This document shows positions 1 through 14,968 of a DNA stretch of 64,000 bases, piece after piece. The stretch comes from Otis tarda. Taxonomy: Eukaryota > Chordata > Aves > Otidiformes > Otididae. The notes under the pieces are model-generated. The model did no database searches. It was given only the letters and a program-made list of their open reading frames with translations, and was not told the DNA's origin. The position numbers were made by a program, and so were the translations under genes. The stretch covers positions 169,768,053 through 169,832,052 of the forward strand of contig CM048552.1 in assembly GCA_026413225.1 (NCBI GenBank), in the 5' to 3' direction. The first letter of the stretch is position 1. Every line of letters begins with the position of its first letter.

Positions 1-3000
1 TCTGAGATGAAGAACGCCTGTTCTTGGCGTTTTCCAGTCTTATGTTTAAAACTGTTACAGTTTTCTTTATTTAAAATACCGCTCTAATTACAAGGCAAGG
101 AAATTACGAGGAAAATTAATAAAACTAAGAACACTACAAAAATACTTCCATAATTCAAATACATTCATATGTCTCAAATGGGACAGGATCATTCTTCCAA
201 AAATAAAAGGTTAGACTGAAAATAAAAAGAGCAGAGAAGAAAAGCATGGAAACCTATCATAAAATGCTAGGAGAGTAAACAGCTGACATACATGTAAACT
301 CAGCTGAGAGGGATGTAGGAAACAGGTAGGAGAGGAAGATACCTCCTGGGTCAGCACAGATCCTTGTGTGATCCAAGACTTTGGATAAATGGATCAGATA
401 TTGCTATTTTAAAATTCCTGAGTTTTTTTTTCCGACCAGTATTTGTGCTGAAAAGTTATGCCAATGTTTTAATGTGTGAATTTTCTTCTAAATTTAAATT
501 AAAGTTCAGTTTCAGTAACACATGTTCTTTACAAACACTTTCTCCCTTGCACTGAACAAGTCTACCTTACCCAACTTATCAGCCCTCTCGATGTATCAAA
601 ACAATACTTTCTGCTTTCACCTTCCTAGTTGTCTTTCTCATATTTCCTTTCTTTATTCCCCTAATTTTGCTAACAAACTTTTTTTGCACCTGTATCTGGT
701 TGGGTTCTTCTTTCTTAAAACTGGGGGAACCAGAGTTGCATTTAATATTTCATTTCTCTCACGAGTACCTTGTACAGATGCCCCATTAGTTCTCTTCCCC
801 CATGGGGAATATCTTGGCTGCGTGCTTCCCTGGCTTTTCCTCAGTCAGCGCCAGCTGGTGACATGGACATTGAGTGATCAGTCAGCAGCGGACATGGATC
901 CTTATTCTCAGTTTCTCACGTGGTGAACTCACAGCTTGTAGCTCAAGTTTTTCTTGTCAGTTCCCCCCATGCATCACTCTGTTTTGCTCCATTGAACTGA
1001 AGAACTCTGAAACTTAAATGCATCATTTTCAATCTGTGTGTTTCAGGATAGGCATTAAAATCCACATTTAATAAGGAATTCAGTGGGAACTCCTAGAGAC
1101 TCATCTGATCTAATGTCTACCAATTTCTAGGTACTCAGATACTGGCTTTCATAATGAAAAAAATAATCATATCTCTTTACTCTTCAAGTTGTAATTTAGA
1201 ATTCTATCCTCTAAACTTAAGCACAATGTTGCACACAGTCATTTTTGTGCCATTCGGAACATTGCTTGTCTTCTTTATTTCTTCAAATGTCTAGTTTCTA
1301 AATTGAAAAAAAAATATATATATATGACTAAGTGTCCTCTAGAAAGTTCCAGAGGCGTCCTTTTGTTCAGCAAATCTGTCTAAGAAGAGTTGACCTGCAT
1401 ACCTTCTTAATGTAACAGAGTAAGTCCAAAGATTCTTGTAATTTGCAGGGCTGGAATATAAAGAAAAATGAATGAAAACAAAGTTATTCAGGAAAAATTT
1501 CTATTGTTGGTTGTTGAATTTTTTTCTTAGTGCATTTCAAACAGATCACAAATATTTTGTGCAATTCATCTCATCTAACTTTGGCTGTTTAAAATCTAGT
1601 CCTGTTATCTTAGCTGGGTTTCTAGGCTTCCTCTGTAATGAATGGAGAGACACTTCTTACTCTTTCCAGCCTAAAATAGGTGTCTAAGATAGATGACATT
1701 TAATGTTTTATGATTCATTCTGCCTATCTTTAGATTTTCTAGAAGTTCATATCTTTCTTCACTCACTATAAAAGGAGTGTATCCAATTAGTATAGACCTT
1801 CATGAGTAACTTGGAGACAGACAAGATAGACAAGATGAACCTCAATCTTTGATCTAATACGTTATTTGAAATAGGAATGGTAATTAAGGTCCATGCTGAT
1901 GCTTTTGAAAAATCCAGCCTTCTCCTTTAATGAAGTAAAATTGCTTGAAATGAAACAAAGGAAAATGAACTAAAATATCAAAGTCTTCAAATGGTCAAGA
2001 AAGAGAGACTTAGAAAATGGTGAGCCCTAAAGAAGAAGGACAAATTACAATTTAGATACTCAGAGAATTCAGTAAGTGTGAATATACATGCGAAAAAAAA
2101 AGAGTGTTAAGAACTTGAAAGTCAGAGGGAACTTCCCTTAGTGAGAAAAATCATCAGAAAATGAAAGATCTGCAGGATCTGGGGGGGCCCACAGTGAGAC
2201 TTAGATCTATTATGCATTGAGAAGAAAGCCTAGGACGTTTCTCTACCACAAAGTGTGAGAGGCATTTGGTACATCAAGGCTACGTTTTGTCTGTGGGCAA
2301 GTATTAGTAACTCCTGGTGAGTCCACGGGAGCTATGCACGCTGGTTCAGAAGTGTTTCAGTTGTAGAGACAGATGCTGGCAGGGTAGTATTCACTTTGAC
2401 CTAAATTTAGCCCTCCAGAAGCCATCAATTTTAGGCTAGACTGTGTTTACTGCTAGCACAGAGAGGGAGAAAGAAAGAAAGAGACAGTCATTTGCTGAGA
2501 AACTTCTTTATGCATCCTAGCTACTTCATTTAAAGATTTGAGGAGGAATCTTACAAATGTAAGATTCAAACACAACTGATTTAATCTCAAATCCACAGGA
2601 TTAACTGACTAACTCCCATTAAATGTGAGAAGCTCCTGAGCACCTTCAAGCACAGGAACCTCAGCTCATAACTCACTGTTGTAGGCAGTGTCCAAGATCA
2701 TAAGCCACTGAGGAACTTCTGAAAAAATCAATGACTTCCATTTCAGAAATCCCATTGACAGTGATCATAAATTACTTCTACGGGATTCTTTTCAGAGTTT
2801 ATTTTCACTTGTGCCATTTAATTTGAGAAGTTTTATTGGAGGATAAAGTGATGTGTTTGAAACAAAACAACATTTCTAGTAATAATAATGGCAGTTTCAA
2901 TAAATAGAATGAAGATGGATATAATAATATTAGTGTCTGATTTCAGATACAGCAGAGGGCTAAAGACAATGGGAAACTTCCTACTTCAAAAAAAAAAAAA

Positions 3001-6000
3001 AAAGACCTGTTAAGTAAATATCACAAGATTTTACACCCAGCCCCTTCCACTGGTTTGAGTCTTACAGTTCAGCTGCATCTGTGAGTGGCAAAGAAGAAAT
3101 ATTCTCTTTCATAGGATGAGCTCTCACCTCCACATCCTGCAACCTGCTTATTCTGATGCTCCTGAGGCTGCGGCAGCTTCAGCATTCTCCAGAGCCTGTA
3201 CACGGTATCAAGTTACCAGACGATGTGTCAAGGGGCACACACTGGAGCTCCATATGCCACAATTCAGAAAATCTATTGCACTCTCCAAAAAGCAGAGCCA
3301 CTGTGGCACAAGGTCACCAAACACTAATAACAGCAACTTCAAGCCACTGGAATTTACAAGATAAAATCTTCCTTGGAAATATTTGGATGAAAAACCGCCA
3401 CATGTATCTATTACTATCCATGGATAATATCCAAAGATACTAAATTAATTGTATTTACAATAATGGTCTTTTTGTTAGCTACAATGTGCTCATGTATGAA
3501 AATCATTAGCTGAAAATGAATGCTGAAGATAATTTTTGTTACTAATATTCTGTGAAAATGCTGAAGAACAAAATTATCAAGTATACATAAAGAGGTGTGA
3601 GAAACTTAATTTCAAGGTCTATTTCTGACTAGTTCTCTGCTTCCTGTTAAAATAAGTGGCACTATTTTTCCCTTCAGGAACCGAGGATTTGCAATACTAA
3701 ATTAGTCCACAGCTCTATTGTATCCTGCAGTCTTCCCACAGTGAATTTGTTACAGGAAACAAAGATTTCCGTAATGTGCACCAAGCTCATTACACAATGC
3801 TAGGTAGCTAAAAAAAAAAAAATCCATACGATTTCCTCAAACAAAATTTGTCTTTTGACATGAGTAAGAAGCACTACTTATTTCTGAGCCCTTTTGATTT
3901 GTTCTGTTCATTTTATCTGTTTTATAATTACAATAGTCATTTATTACTCTGTCACACTGAGAACACAATCCACAATCCTGACTGTCGTTTATGAATGCCA
4001 CAGTATCTTGGTGATCTGTTACACAACATCTCAAGTATCTCTTATGCGTAATTATTTCTTCATTCCTTTCCTCAGCGGAAAAAATATTGCAAATTATTTA
4101 CATACATATGTGTATATAATATTTATATATGTATATTTTTAGATTCATAGATTTTTAAGTACACAGGGGACTATTATAATTGTCTAATGTGACCTCCTGC
4201 ACAGCACAGTGGTTCCTTCACTAAACCCAGCAAACCAAGCTGTAGCTTGTTTTTTAGCAAGACATCTACTCCTGCTTTAAAGATTGCATACAAGGATATA
4301 TCACATTCCTAGGTAAATATGATGCACTCTGTGCAATTATTATAGAAAGTAGGGTTTTTAAAAAAAAAAAAAATATTTGGATCTGAAAAGCAAGAAAATG
4401 AAAAATCTTAGACTTTTACACAGAAGTTTGTAGACAATCCCAATGTGGCAAGCAGTTATAAAAAAAACATTGTTACTGTGGTTCCAGTGTGAAACACTTG
4501 CAGTTAGACCATTACAAGCTTCACAAATGAGAAACAAAAGCTTGAATATAAACATTTTTCTTCAGGTGGGCAAGCATAGCATGTGGCAGACAGAACTTGC
4601 TCCTCACTTTTTTGGTGAGGGCTCTGTATGTCTAAGGGCATGCATTATTGTGGTCAAAGTCAGTTGAAATTTCTCCAAGGCACAAATTTTTCTAACCATT
4701 TGACCTGTTTAGACACATTTTAGACCAGAAAAAACATCAAAAAACGTTGTGAAAATCACATCCCTTACAAAGATGGAGTGCAACCTCATAGCCAGAGTAC
4801 GAGTTCAGAGTGTGCAAACACCCTGTGAACACTGCAAAGTGACTTCTCCCATTTATCGGCTCAGATACTCCATCAACAGATTATATGTCTGGGGTAACAC
4901 CTTAAAATATTAAAATTGTCCAGTCTCTTCATGTGTCATTTTAGTCTGTTTTTCTTCATCCAGATGTCTGGCAATTGTGCTGCTGAACTTCAAACCACAG
5001 CAGAGGAGAGGGAATCTTTGTATGGATAAGCACTTCCATGACCATTTCGTATTTTTATAAATTGAGAGAGATTAACCTAATCTTTGCTTTTGGCTTAGTT
5101 GCAAGAGATATATGAATTGTTCTCAGGACAATAATGCACTTTTCTCCCACACATCAGTTCTCAGGAGATAAAAAACTAGCTATGGCAATTTGCTGTAAAC
5201 GTTTGAGACCTACATGAGAAGGACCTGCTAAGAACCAGTTTTGGAAATACAACCTAGGAGAGTTTGGATCTTCTGATGGGCAGTGTTTGGGTGCCCAATC
5301 CAAGCTTGCAGGGACAAGAGAGCAGTACAAATTGCCAGGATTTTAGATTATCAGGACTTCTAAAAAATATGCTGTAAAATCATGCTATGGGTACAGCTCT
5401 CTTCACAAATGAAAGTGATGAGTACAGCCCTTAAAGTTTACATCTTGGATTTTTATACTCTTCAGAATTTCAACTGAATAAGCTCTGTGGTGTCTTGCAG
5501 AGAAGTCATTGTACAGGAATTTTTGCTGGCAAAAGAAATGAGATCAATCTTCCTAAGCACAATTTTCTGAAATTAGTATTTTTTTTTTAGCACAAGTAGA
5601 AATAGCAGATAAATGTAACACATATCTGCACTGCAGCACTTCTGAAATTCCACTCCACTCCATTTCAATTAAAAAACATCACCTCAACCTGAAAGAAAAA
5701 AAAAATAGCAGCTACAACTCTGGAGAATAAGAAAAATGTCCTAGTTGTAAAAGAAATTCATGCTCTGATACATATCTTTTCCCCATCTACAGAAACCCAA
5801 AGAATTCCAGTATCTTCCACTGTTATCTTAAAGTTGAAAGTAAAATCAAAAGAGTAAAGGACGTTTTGTGTTCTGAGGCAAATAATTTATAATCTCAGCA
5901 ATGAAAATAACAGAAACTAGAATATTATGCTGAAGATTATGTCCTACAACTGTATCAGCTCCTTGATCACTTCAAAAGTAGATTAAAAATAGATAACTAA

Positions 6001-9000
6001 TTTCTGGTGATCCTAGATAGATTTTTTTTTTTGTTCTAAAAGTAAAGAGAAGATTTTGTGACAGCCAAATGTTTACATTTAATTTGGAATCTGCAAATTA
6101 AACTGTGATCCTTGGGATTTTGAATCTGAATTGCTAACAGGGAGGAAGGAAAGAACGTTGTTTAAATTATTTTTCTTCAGTGAATTAAACAAACACATCT
6201 CTGAGCCTACACAGACTTCAAGACTCTACTGAGAAAATACTACATCTGTGAAGACAATTTCAAGAACTGTAACAAACGTTGAAAAATCTTAATATTCTCA
6301 CTATGCTTCATGTCTTCAAAATTCGTCTGAGGATGTTCTGTGCCTATGTCCCTGCTTCTGCTTTAAGATTTGTTAAAACATAGGAAAAGAAAAAATGAAC
6401 GCACACACACAATCTGATTCCAAGATCTTCCCTCATAAAATATTGTCAAATTAAGACTTGTCCAATATTCCTGTGTAATTAACTTTTTCTTGCCTAATTT
6501 TTTGGAAAGAAAAATAATTACTCAAAGTGAAAGCCACTGCATTTTTACTCAGGTCCAGTACTAATCCACTAACACTCCAAAGTTTTTATCCAGAATATGA
6601 ATTCTGGTAATATAGAAATTTAAAATAAATTATGGAACTAAATCTCAAACACGACATTAAAGAAAAAAAAAAGAAATCTTAATTTGCCGAGATACAAAAG
6701 CCATTTACTGCACACATGCAGGAATAACAGGTATTTGATGTAAGTATGGTTAGCAAATAGAGAACCTGGAAATACACCAAGGATAATGGAACATGGAACA
6801 AAACTTTTTTTTGTTCTACATAACTGGCTCCTCTTCAGCCTTGTTGAAAACCCATAGTTCATCTGAATTTTCACTGGACCCTGTTTGGTGTAACACTAAC
6901 AACTGCAGAGGGACATACTCTTTGACTTCAAGGAAGAGAAAGAATTGTAAACAAAATTGTGATTCAACCAGAAATTTCTAATTTAATAAGCATCCTTACT
7001 GTAAATTTTAGGGCAGAAATGATTGTTAGAACATTTTATCAGACCTCATCAACTTGGCTTAATAATATTTGTAGAACTTTCACCAAGCTACCCTTGGTTT
7101 AAAGGCAGTATCAAAGAGGAAATGGCTCATAATCTAGTGATAATTCCAGTGGAGCTTTAAGTGCTAACAGTAGGATTTGGCTAACTTAACCTGGGCATCT
7201 TAGAGGTCATTGTCAAAGTCAAGCTTGTCATCCTAGCCAGTGCAGTGATGGAAGTTCTTCCAAAGAATGGTTTATCTGATCATTAAACAAACCTGCAAGA
7301 CAGCTGAAATGAGGGTGCCACTGGCTACAGAGGGACCTGTGGTGTGGAGATGGTGCAAGCTTTTTGAGTTCCAATGTGAAGGGGACAGCAGTGCCTTACA
7401 ACCTGCCTCACAGCTGCCAGTAGTGGTGCCGGTGGCACAGCAGCAGATTGCCCTGATGTACTGAACGCATCCATGTGCAAGCAGTGTGGGCAATAAACTG
7501 CAGGGAAGAAACAAATATTTGAAAAAGCAAGAATGATACCTCTCAGACTTCATCTTTCATATTTTTACATGATGACAGCAAAAACCATAGAGCTGCAAAC
7601 TGAAGAACAAAATATTGCTGCTAAGAGCTTACGGGTTTGCTAAAAGCTATTAGGAAAATGGAAGCTATTAAAGTCATGCCAAATAATGGTTCGATAATAG
7701 CAGCCTAATGTAAAATTGAGATACTTTGTGTCACTCTAAAATGATCATCCAAATAATGAACTTCAAGCTCTTCAGCGGAAGATGGTGTTTTCCCACACAT
7801 GTGCACATATTTGTTTTTGTGTGCAGATTTTCTGTGGTGGAGACCCGTGCGTTGTACACCTACACTGTACGAGTGAAGACTCTATCTTATACTCATTATT
7901 AAGGGAAAAGTCCTTCTGAGTCTACTTATCAGTAAGGATCAATAATTTGAAAATTCTTAAAATCTTCAACCCATTAATTCTCAGGAAAATCCTCTGTGTA
8001 CAAAGTTCAATGTCATTTGCCAGCAAGTGAACAATAAACTTTGAAATCTCAGATAAAGGTTCCATAACCTGTTTTTAAAGTATTCTTCCTTATACTATAT
8101 TGATCAAAGTGCATTCTCTGTAAGATGAATAATATATCTTTTAATGTATATATTTTATATAATAAACATAAAGATATAATAAATATATAACATATTTACA
8201 TTTTACTATAAACTATAAATATAATCTTTTTTACATCTATAAAACTTATAGCAGCAAAACATTTTTAAAACATTCTCTAACAGAACTTCAGCTGGTTTCC
8301 AAAAGGCATTTGGAACCTGAGTGTTTTCTGCATATTGTTAAATGACCAACTAGAAATAATGAGAAGCACCATAAGTCAGATTATGAGAGGGCTTCGTAAA
8401 GGGTTATCAGTTGATGATGTTGCTACGGTCAACCTTGCACGGCTGAAAGCAATATCAGTTTTGCTGATGATCCTCTTTGGTAGGCCCCGGTCTAACAGTC
8501 TGTGCCCCACTCCCAGCACAGTAGTGAGAAAAGGAGACATGGAGGCAAAAAGAGACACCCATGGAGAAGAAATCCAACTGAAATTATTCTTCTGTGGGTT
8601 CAAGGCACTTAAATTCTGCCCCATTATTCTAATAAGTGCCAATATAAAACAAGTTATGTCCTCCCTATCTTTCTGTGAAAGAAAAGTCCATGATATAAGA
8701 CAAAGACTTGTACAAACATATTTACCTGGGATGCAACAACTGAGAAATTGGAAGCTCTGATTTCAATTCCTCTTCCTGGCCTAAAACATCTGAACTTTTC
8801 AATATGAAGCAGCTCTAACCTCAAAATAGTATACATAATATTAGCTGGACTATCTTTTGCTAATTGTTCATTTTAGTCTCTCCAAGGTAGAAAGGAATTA
8901 GAGTGCTTTGATGAGAAATAATGGTAAAATATATTGATCTGCACCGCAAGATCTGTGAGCCCAAAATGAAATTATCACAATTTAAAATCATATAAAGAAC

Positions 9001-12000
9001 GTATTGACCGTCTGTGAACTAATTCAAATGTGTCCTAATACAAAATGACGGATGCTAGCAGAGCTGGAATTGAGCCAGTAGTCTGATAAATTATTTGGAT
9101 CCATCCTACTATTAGACAATTATTCAACAGAAACAGAATTTAATGATCTGGTTAATTCTGATGACCAAACAGTGTGGTTGTGACTGGTTTAACACAGTGA
9201 GTGTTACTTCATTTGCAATGTGGTGATGTTCTTTGAGGTCATAAACATGCCTTCATATGCTTTGTGTGTCATGTATGTCCACACACTGATATTTACACCT
9301 ACACATTATAGATAGATAGATAACTGGATTGGTAGTTGCATAGTCATACAGTACGCATACAATGTATTTAATCAGAGCTGTGAACAATGTACAGCCAGAG
9401 CAGATTGATTAAGAGGATTTTTACAGGATCACCGGAAACCCTCAATAGCACTTGACAATAATCAAAGCTTTAAATACAATAGCAGGAATTGAGCTGGCAC
9501 CAGAGAGGCTAACTCTGTGCGTCAATACTTAAAAATGAGAGCTATTGTGTGAAAAGGAGTGCTAAACTGGAGAAGTGCCAGCTGTTGAAAGCCTACATTT
9601 AAGGCTGAGTCTGACAACTGCTGGTGTTTCCAAATGAAAATGGGAAGAGCAGGGGACTGGTCTGAAAAAGCAGCATTCACCCACAGTGGATGGGGCTCGG
9701 GACTGTCAATCCAGCATCCAACTCCACTGCCTCCCATGTCAGCCTGGGCTTCATTTCCCTGCCTCTCCATCAATCCATCTAAAGGAGGATGCTTCCTTTT
9801 CTTGTGAGATGTTTGGGTACCTTTGCAGGAAAACGCAACGGAGCAGATCAAGTCGTTTTCAGAGCTGTGCTAAGGAATTACGACAATTTTTAATACCTGA
9901 CCTGCCCTGATAATTGCTGAGGCCCTGATCCTGTGAAGAGCGATATGTGTGCTCAAATTTACATCCTATAATTAAACCCAAGGAGACTACTTTCAAAGCC
10001 TAGAGTTAAACAAGGAAAAGTTTGTAATGAGAAGTCATATCTTTCATTAGATCTGCAGATATAATTGGAAAAAACAGACAGATTTTCATGCGTACGAGCC
10101 CTGTTTCATGTCTGCAGGTCTTGGCAAAGAGCCAGGCCTGTGCAGGATTGAAGCCTAAACGTTATTAGCAGCATTTCGCTAGGTATAAATGTCGTTGTGA
10201 AAGGAGCTTATTAAAAACTTGAGTTTCTTTGCTTAGAATCCTCCTCAAAACAACAACAAAAAAAAATGGCTTGTGCGCTGACTGCTAGGATCAGTAAGAG
10301 CCATATGAAAATTTTTAATGAAAGTATCGCAAATACTCAGCTTGATCATTTGTTGCAAAATGGTTTGTTTTGTTTAAAAAATAATTAAAAATTAATTGAA
10401 TTTAAGCATGAGGGAGAAATTGACTCTGTAACCCAGCATTTACAGAACTCATCTGGGATATGGGAGACCAGCATTGAAGCTTCTGCTTTAACAAACAGAT
10501 CATTAGTTTTACAAAGCAGAACAACTTTCTCAAAGGAGATTAGCAAGTTCTATTTTAGAAGGCCCAGAATCCTGGCGATGAGAACTCCTTGGGTTGATTC
10601 TTTGGGATGTTGGATTCATATCCTCTTGCCAAAGTTGGGAGGCACTTTTACTACTTCTCCACTGTTAGATCACACACTCTGTGGTCATTTCTGCCTGCAA
10701 GAAGAACTGTTTGGGCCATTAAAAACAGGTATCTATTACTTTTTAAAAACTTTTATAGAAACTATGAAAGCTGTTAATTTTTTGGAGTGAATTCAGGACT
10801 TTCTAATTTTTGCTTCTGGTTCTTACCTGTAATTACCAGCTCTAGTAAATTCCAAACAACACACCTCTGCCTTCTGACACATGATCACAGCTGTCTCTCA
10901 CCTTGAGAGACAGCCAGATGTCAGCTTCAAAGGTTTCACACAAGGCTAGGTAAAGTTATTAAGATATTTTCATCAGTTCCACTATGGAGTTCCACTGAAC
11001 TTTGGCTCATCCCCACAGGTATAGACTAAAATAGGCCCTGAAAGATCGGGACTGTTTATCTAAAAATGAGGATGGAGATGACAATGTCTATGACCAAGTC
11101 CAGTGTAACGGTCCCGCCAATGTCTCCAAAATACCAAGTTCCAAGGGAATATTCCAGACAATGATCTGATTTTGATGAATGGTGAATCAGAACCATCAGT
11201 TTCACCACAAAGCATGTATCTCTCCTGGTTTAAACACAGACTCTGAGATTTCTAGTTTGCGCTCTGGCAGTAAGCACACCTTCTTGAACTTGGGTAGAGA
11301 GCAAGTTAATCAGGGCAGTGGTCTATCTTGCAGAAAAAAAAAAAAAAAAAGTGCTTTCAGGTATCGTTTTCATAAAGAACCTGAAACCTGGACTGTAGTT
11401 CGGTCCTTGCCCATGCCATTTGTATGCTCTGCCCTAAGCATCATAGTTGGGAACCAGAGACTGGACAATATGGCCTGCCATCTCATCTGATCTCTGATCA
11501 GTAAAACCAGAGACATTTCAGATGAACAAAATATACAGCCTACAAAAGAAAAAAAACTGTCATTCCCATGTAAGCATTGCCATCTTAAACAGCGCATTCA
11601 GCCATGAGAAGTCATGCCAAACTTCAATTTTTGACAAGTAATGTTGACTTCAGATTTGTGAACTCAGTTCACCTTGACATAATGTTGACATAAACATATC
11701 CCCAAGCCATCACAAAGTTTAGCTAATTTTTGTCACACTCTCCAAAGCCAATAGTCCCATGAAACACTAATGCACTTTTGTTGCTCCTTTCCTCTGGAAA
11801 TCAGTTCAAAGCAGATCTCCTTAGTCTGATTTCTGCTCTATGTCTTTTGCCCCTGTGAAAATTCTTCACACTGAATGATTGCAAAACTTAGCAAGTAAAT
11901 GATGGCAGATAAATCATTAAATAAATGTGAGACAAAAGTTTTTTCTGTTATTCTTACCTTAAGCTTTAACCTTCAATATCATTGTCCATCTTTTATTTTC

Positions 12001-12256
12001 AATCATCAATGTGTTACATCTACTTTAGGCCTGGGTGCAAGTAAAGGAAATTTAAGCCTCTATTTTTACAAGACAGCCAAACAAGGGAGTTTGTACGTAA
12101 AGATTTGCACATGAGGTCTTATCAACAAGAATTAGTGGCACTGGACATCTGGTTTACTTTTAGGTGGTAGCTCTTAAAAGTAGAAAGCCATGGTTAACTG
12201 TTTAACTATAACTATAAACATGTAGAAGAATTTTATTTACATTTACTCTATGTGTC
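1..12256. other. AT-rich non-coding stretch, no gene seen
   Basis: No repeat family or conserved protein was recognised here. Open frames are short and rich in Phe, Leu, Ser and Cys, as expected from translated AT-rich non-coding DNA. Visible structure is limited to homopolymer and AT-dinucleotide runs (A/TA run near 1304-1325, oligo-A near 2989-3003, TA-rich 4105-4140 and 8130-8230, oligo-A near 11334-11350) and a short GATA run at 9307-9322. The stretch could be intron or intergenic DNA; sequence alone does not decide. Confidence 0.6.
9307..9322. repeat. (GATA)n microsatellite
   Basis: A perfect short run of the tetranucleotide GATA (four units). No function is implied. Confidence 0.8.
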
Positions 12257-12394
12257 CAGTACTGTGTCCAGTTCTGGAGCCCCCAACATAAGAAGGACAT
12301 GGACCAGTTGGAGAAGGTCCAGAGGAGGGCCACGAAGATGATAGCAGAAGCTGGAGCACCTTTCCTATGAGGACAGGCTGAGAGAGTTGGGGCT
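12257..12394 (+). mobile_element. CR1 LINE fragment (ORF2 C-terminal part)
   Basis: The segment matches the CR1 region that encodes the C-terminal part of ORF2. It reads as the sense counterpart of 33752-33870 in the minus-strand CR1 of this window: 'tactgtgtccagttctgg', then a purine-rich block, then 'gaggacaggctgagagagtt'. It lacks both the upstream RT and the 3' terminus, so it is a small internal relic. Frames are broken, with a stop and small indels. Ordinary CR1 copies end at the 3' terminus, so the loss of the 3' side implies a later deletion. Confidence 0.85.
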
Positions 12395-14829
12395 TACACA
12401 TTGACCCATAAGACAATTTAGGTCTTTTTCCAAACCTAAGAGAAAATCAGGTGGTTATCCTGAAATCCTGCCATTTTGATCTTATTCAGCTCCTATGATT
12501 ATGCTCCACTGTGGTTCCCTCTTGAAGTGAGGTGTCCACAGCAACTTCAGACCACCGTAATTGGACTGTGGAATTAATTCTCCCTCGCATCAGAGGAAAT
12601 GTGTATTGCAGAGCTGAGGGTGTGATATAAACCTTTTTCTTTTCTCTGCTAGAATGAAAAATTATCATCTTCATTTAGTTTTAGTCCTTTCAGCTGTGAG
12701 ACTTATTTACTCAAATTATTAATCTAACTGTCGTATGTGGGAGTTTGCTCAAAGTGCTCACAGTCAGAGTTGATCAAATAATAGTAAATATATTTGAATA
12801 ACATATCTGTTAAGTAGCAAAATAAATAACCAAACTTAGTTATTTGGTGGTAGCTGAATTAAAAAAATATATTCACAAATAATTTATTCAAGAGAAAATG
12901 TTTATCAATTACGTTTTTTTACAACAAATATTTTATTATCTTTAGTGAAAAAGTTTTCCCTTCCTTCAGAGTTGGGTTCTATTGGTTTATTTATATGACT
13001 TTAACAGTCTTAGCTTGTTTATAACAGTTAGGATGGGAGTAAGTAAAAAAGTGGACAAAATGTTAAAGGAATAGAGGTTTCTGTCCTACTTTTCTGATTT
13101 TTATCTTTTGTCCAACAATGAGATAATTTAAAATGCAATAATCTGATAGTACTGCCAAGATGTTCAAGCCTAGAAATTGCACTTCAGAGCCTGACTCTCT
13201 CCTGTGTCTTTCTGGTACCAGGACATACTCAACATGCTCCAAGGCTCTTGAAGAAAAAATCTCAGCAAAATAAGTCTAAATTTTCTTGGTTACTGTAGTA
13301 TCATGAATACCTAAACAACACGTTTTTTCCTTCAAGGGCAATTGTATTTTGGTAGAGAGTCTAACAAACCAAAAACTTTTCTTGTCCTGTAACCCAACTA
13401 ATGACCAGTTGTCATTTCAGATATTAGATTCTACAGTAACCCTTAGATTTGACATCTTTCATCAAATTTTGGTCTGAACATACTCTTTACATCTTAGGAC
13501 ATCTAAACTCTGAAAGCATTCGCTAAGCACTCAGAAACCTGAAAATCCTTCTTTGTTATGATAAATCAGACACAGCCAGCATTGGCCTGTTCTTTAGCTC
13601 CGCAGCGCTGGAAACCATGGTAATGAAGCTGGCATTTAGTTTTCACCTGAAGTTGTAAACTTCCAGAAAACATCACCTACTTCTTCAAGTCCTTTATCAA
13701 AACAATTAAATTCAAAGCATCTCAGGACACCTAGTGCTGGACTTCTTTTCCTGAGTAGCATCCACCCTCTGAAAAGCAAGCATTCAGTTGTCTACAAATG
13801 GAACAGCGTATTATTTTTCAGGGAGGCTTTTTGCTGGCAGTATTTAAAACAAGTATATCAACACATGCTCTAATTATATTTAGCATAACAACCTTATTTA
13901 AAATGTAAATGGTTATAGTTATTCTTGAATGTCACTTATAATAAATCTACACTGCATTAATTCCCCAAGTAAGGGTGCAATATTTTGTTCATAAATTTTA
14001 AAAAGCCTCTTAAAATTTTTTACTGTTTACAAATAATGGTAAACACAGGTTCAGAGCAAAGTTACAAAACAGGAAGGTTTTTTTTTTCTGGCTTAGTTAG
14101 AAGGATATATTTTTATTTTGGTGACCTCAAAATTTCCTGTAAATGTTTTACTTGTTTTCTGTCTTTTAAAGAAATCTCATCAAAGATCTAAGACCAGACA
14201 GACATCATCACATCACGGAACCTCTCCTCAGTCTATGCATTTAGCAGGTGACAATTTCAGTGAATTCAATACACAGGCAATTTGATTGCAAAGCAAAACA
14301 CAGTGCTCTGCTCCCTAGGTACTTGTAGAGGGGATGCATAGTATTTATTAGACATCTCTTAAGGCAAAACCTCCCTAACAGAAGAGAATATTTTGTCTGC
14401 TTCCTCAAAACCTTCAGAAGGATAGCATCACTGAGGAACAAAACTTATCTTACAATAAAATGTGTCCTATTCTCTTGTCTCGTGAGAGCACTTTAAGCTT
14501 TCCAAAACAGGCATTTTGTTACAATGAACTGTACTTACTGTATTCCTTCTATGGGAGGGTTTTGCAAATTCTCTGTGAGACTGCAGATTCCCTTAGGAAC
14601 CTCAGTGGACTCTTCTGAGGTCAAATTCTACCCCATCATTGATGAAATCTAAATGAACTTATCTGGCTGATTGCTGGTAGGATCCCTTCTGCAAGGATGA
14701 AATTGCCAATATTAGAACACACTTCATTTTACAGAGCCCGTGGGACTCAGTTTCACAACTCCCTACAAACTTCAAATGCAACACATGCAGTTCTGAGTTT
14801 TCTTTTACTCCCACCATAACCCATCAAGA
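12395..14829. other. AT-rich non-coding stretch, nothing recognised
   Basis: No repeat family, RNA gene or convincing exon was seen. Open frames are short and low in coding character. Confidence 0.55.
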
Positions 14830-14968
14830 TGTCCCTGGAGATGTTCAAGGCCAAGTTGGATGGGGCTCTGAGCAACCTGATCTAGTCGGGGATGCCCCTG
14901 CTCCTTGCAGGGGGTTGGACTAGAAGCCCTTTGAAGGTCCCTTCCAACCCTAACCATTCTATGATTTC
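14830..14968 (+). mobile_element. CR1 LINE 3' end, severely 5'-truncated
   Basis: This is about 140 bases of CR1 3' untranslated sequence. It has the diagnostic order: a 'ctggagatgttcaaggcc' block, a 'ttggatggggctctgagcaacctgatct' block, a 'ggttggactagaagccctttgaaggtcccttccaaccc' block, then the terminal 'attctatgattt' octamer repeat. CR1 is a non-LTR retrotransposon that integrates by target-primed reverse transcription and is usually truncated at the 5' side, which fits this copy. The preserved tail fixes the + orientation. Confidence 0.95.

Noticed and set aside
8335..8760. 141-codon plus-strand open frame as a gene
   Set aside because: No domain and no conserved motif. An overlapping open frame on the other strand shows the region simply has few stop codons.
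10898..10945. Short minus-strand exon-like segment ending CTCAAG before GTGAGAG
   Set aside because: Open in more than one frame, only about 44 bases, weak acceptor, and its phase does not follow from the 19.4 kb candidate.
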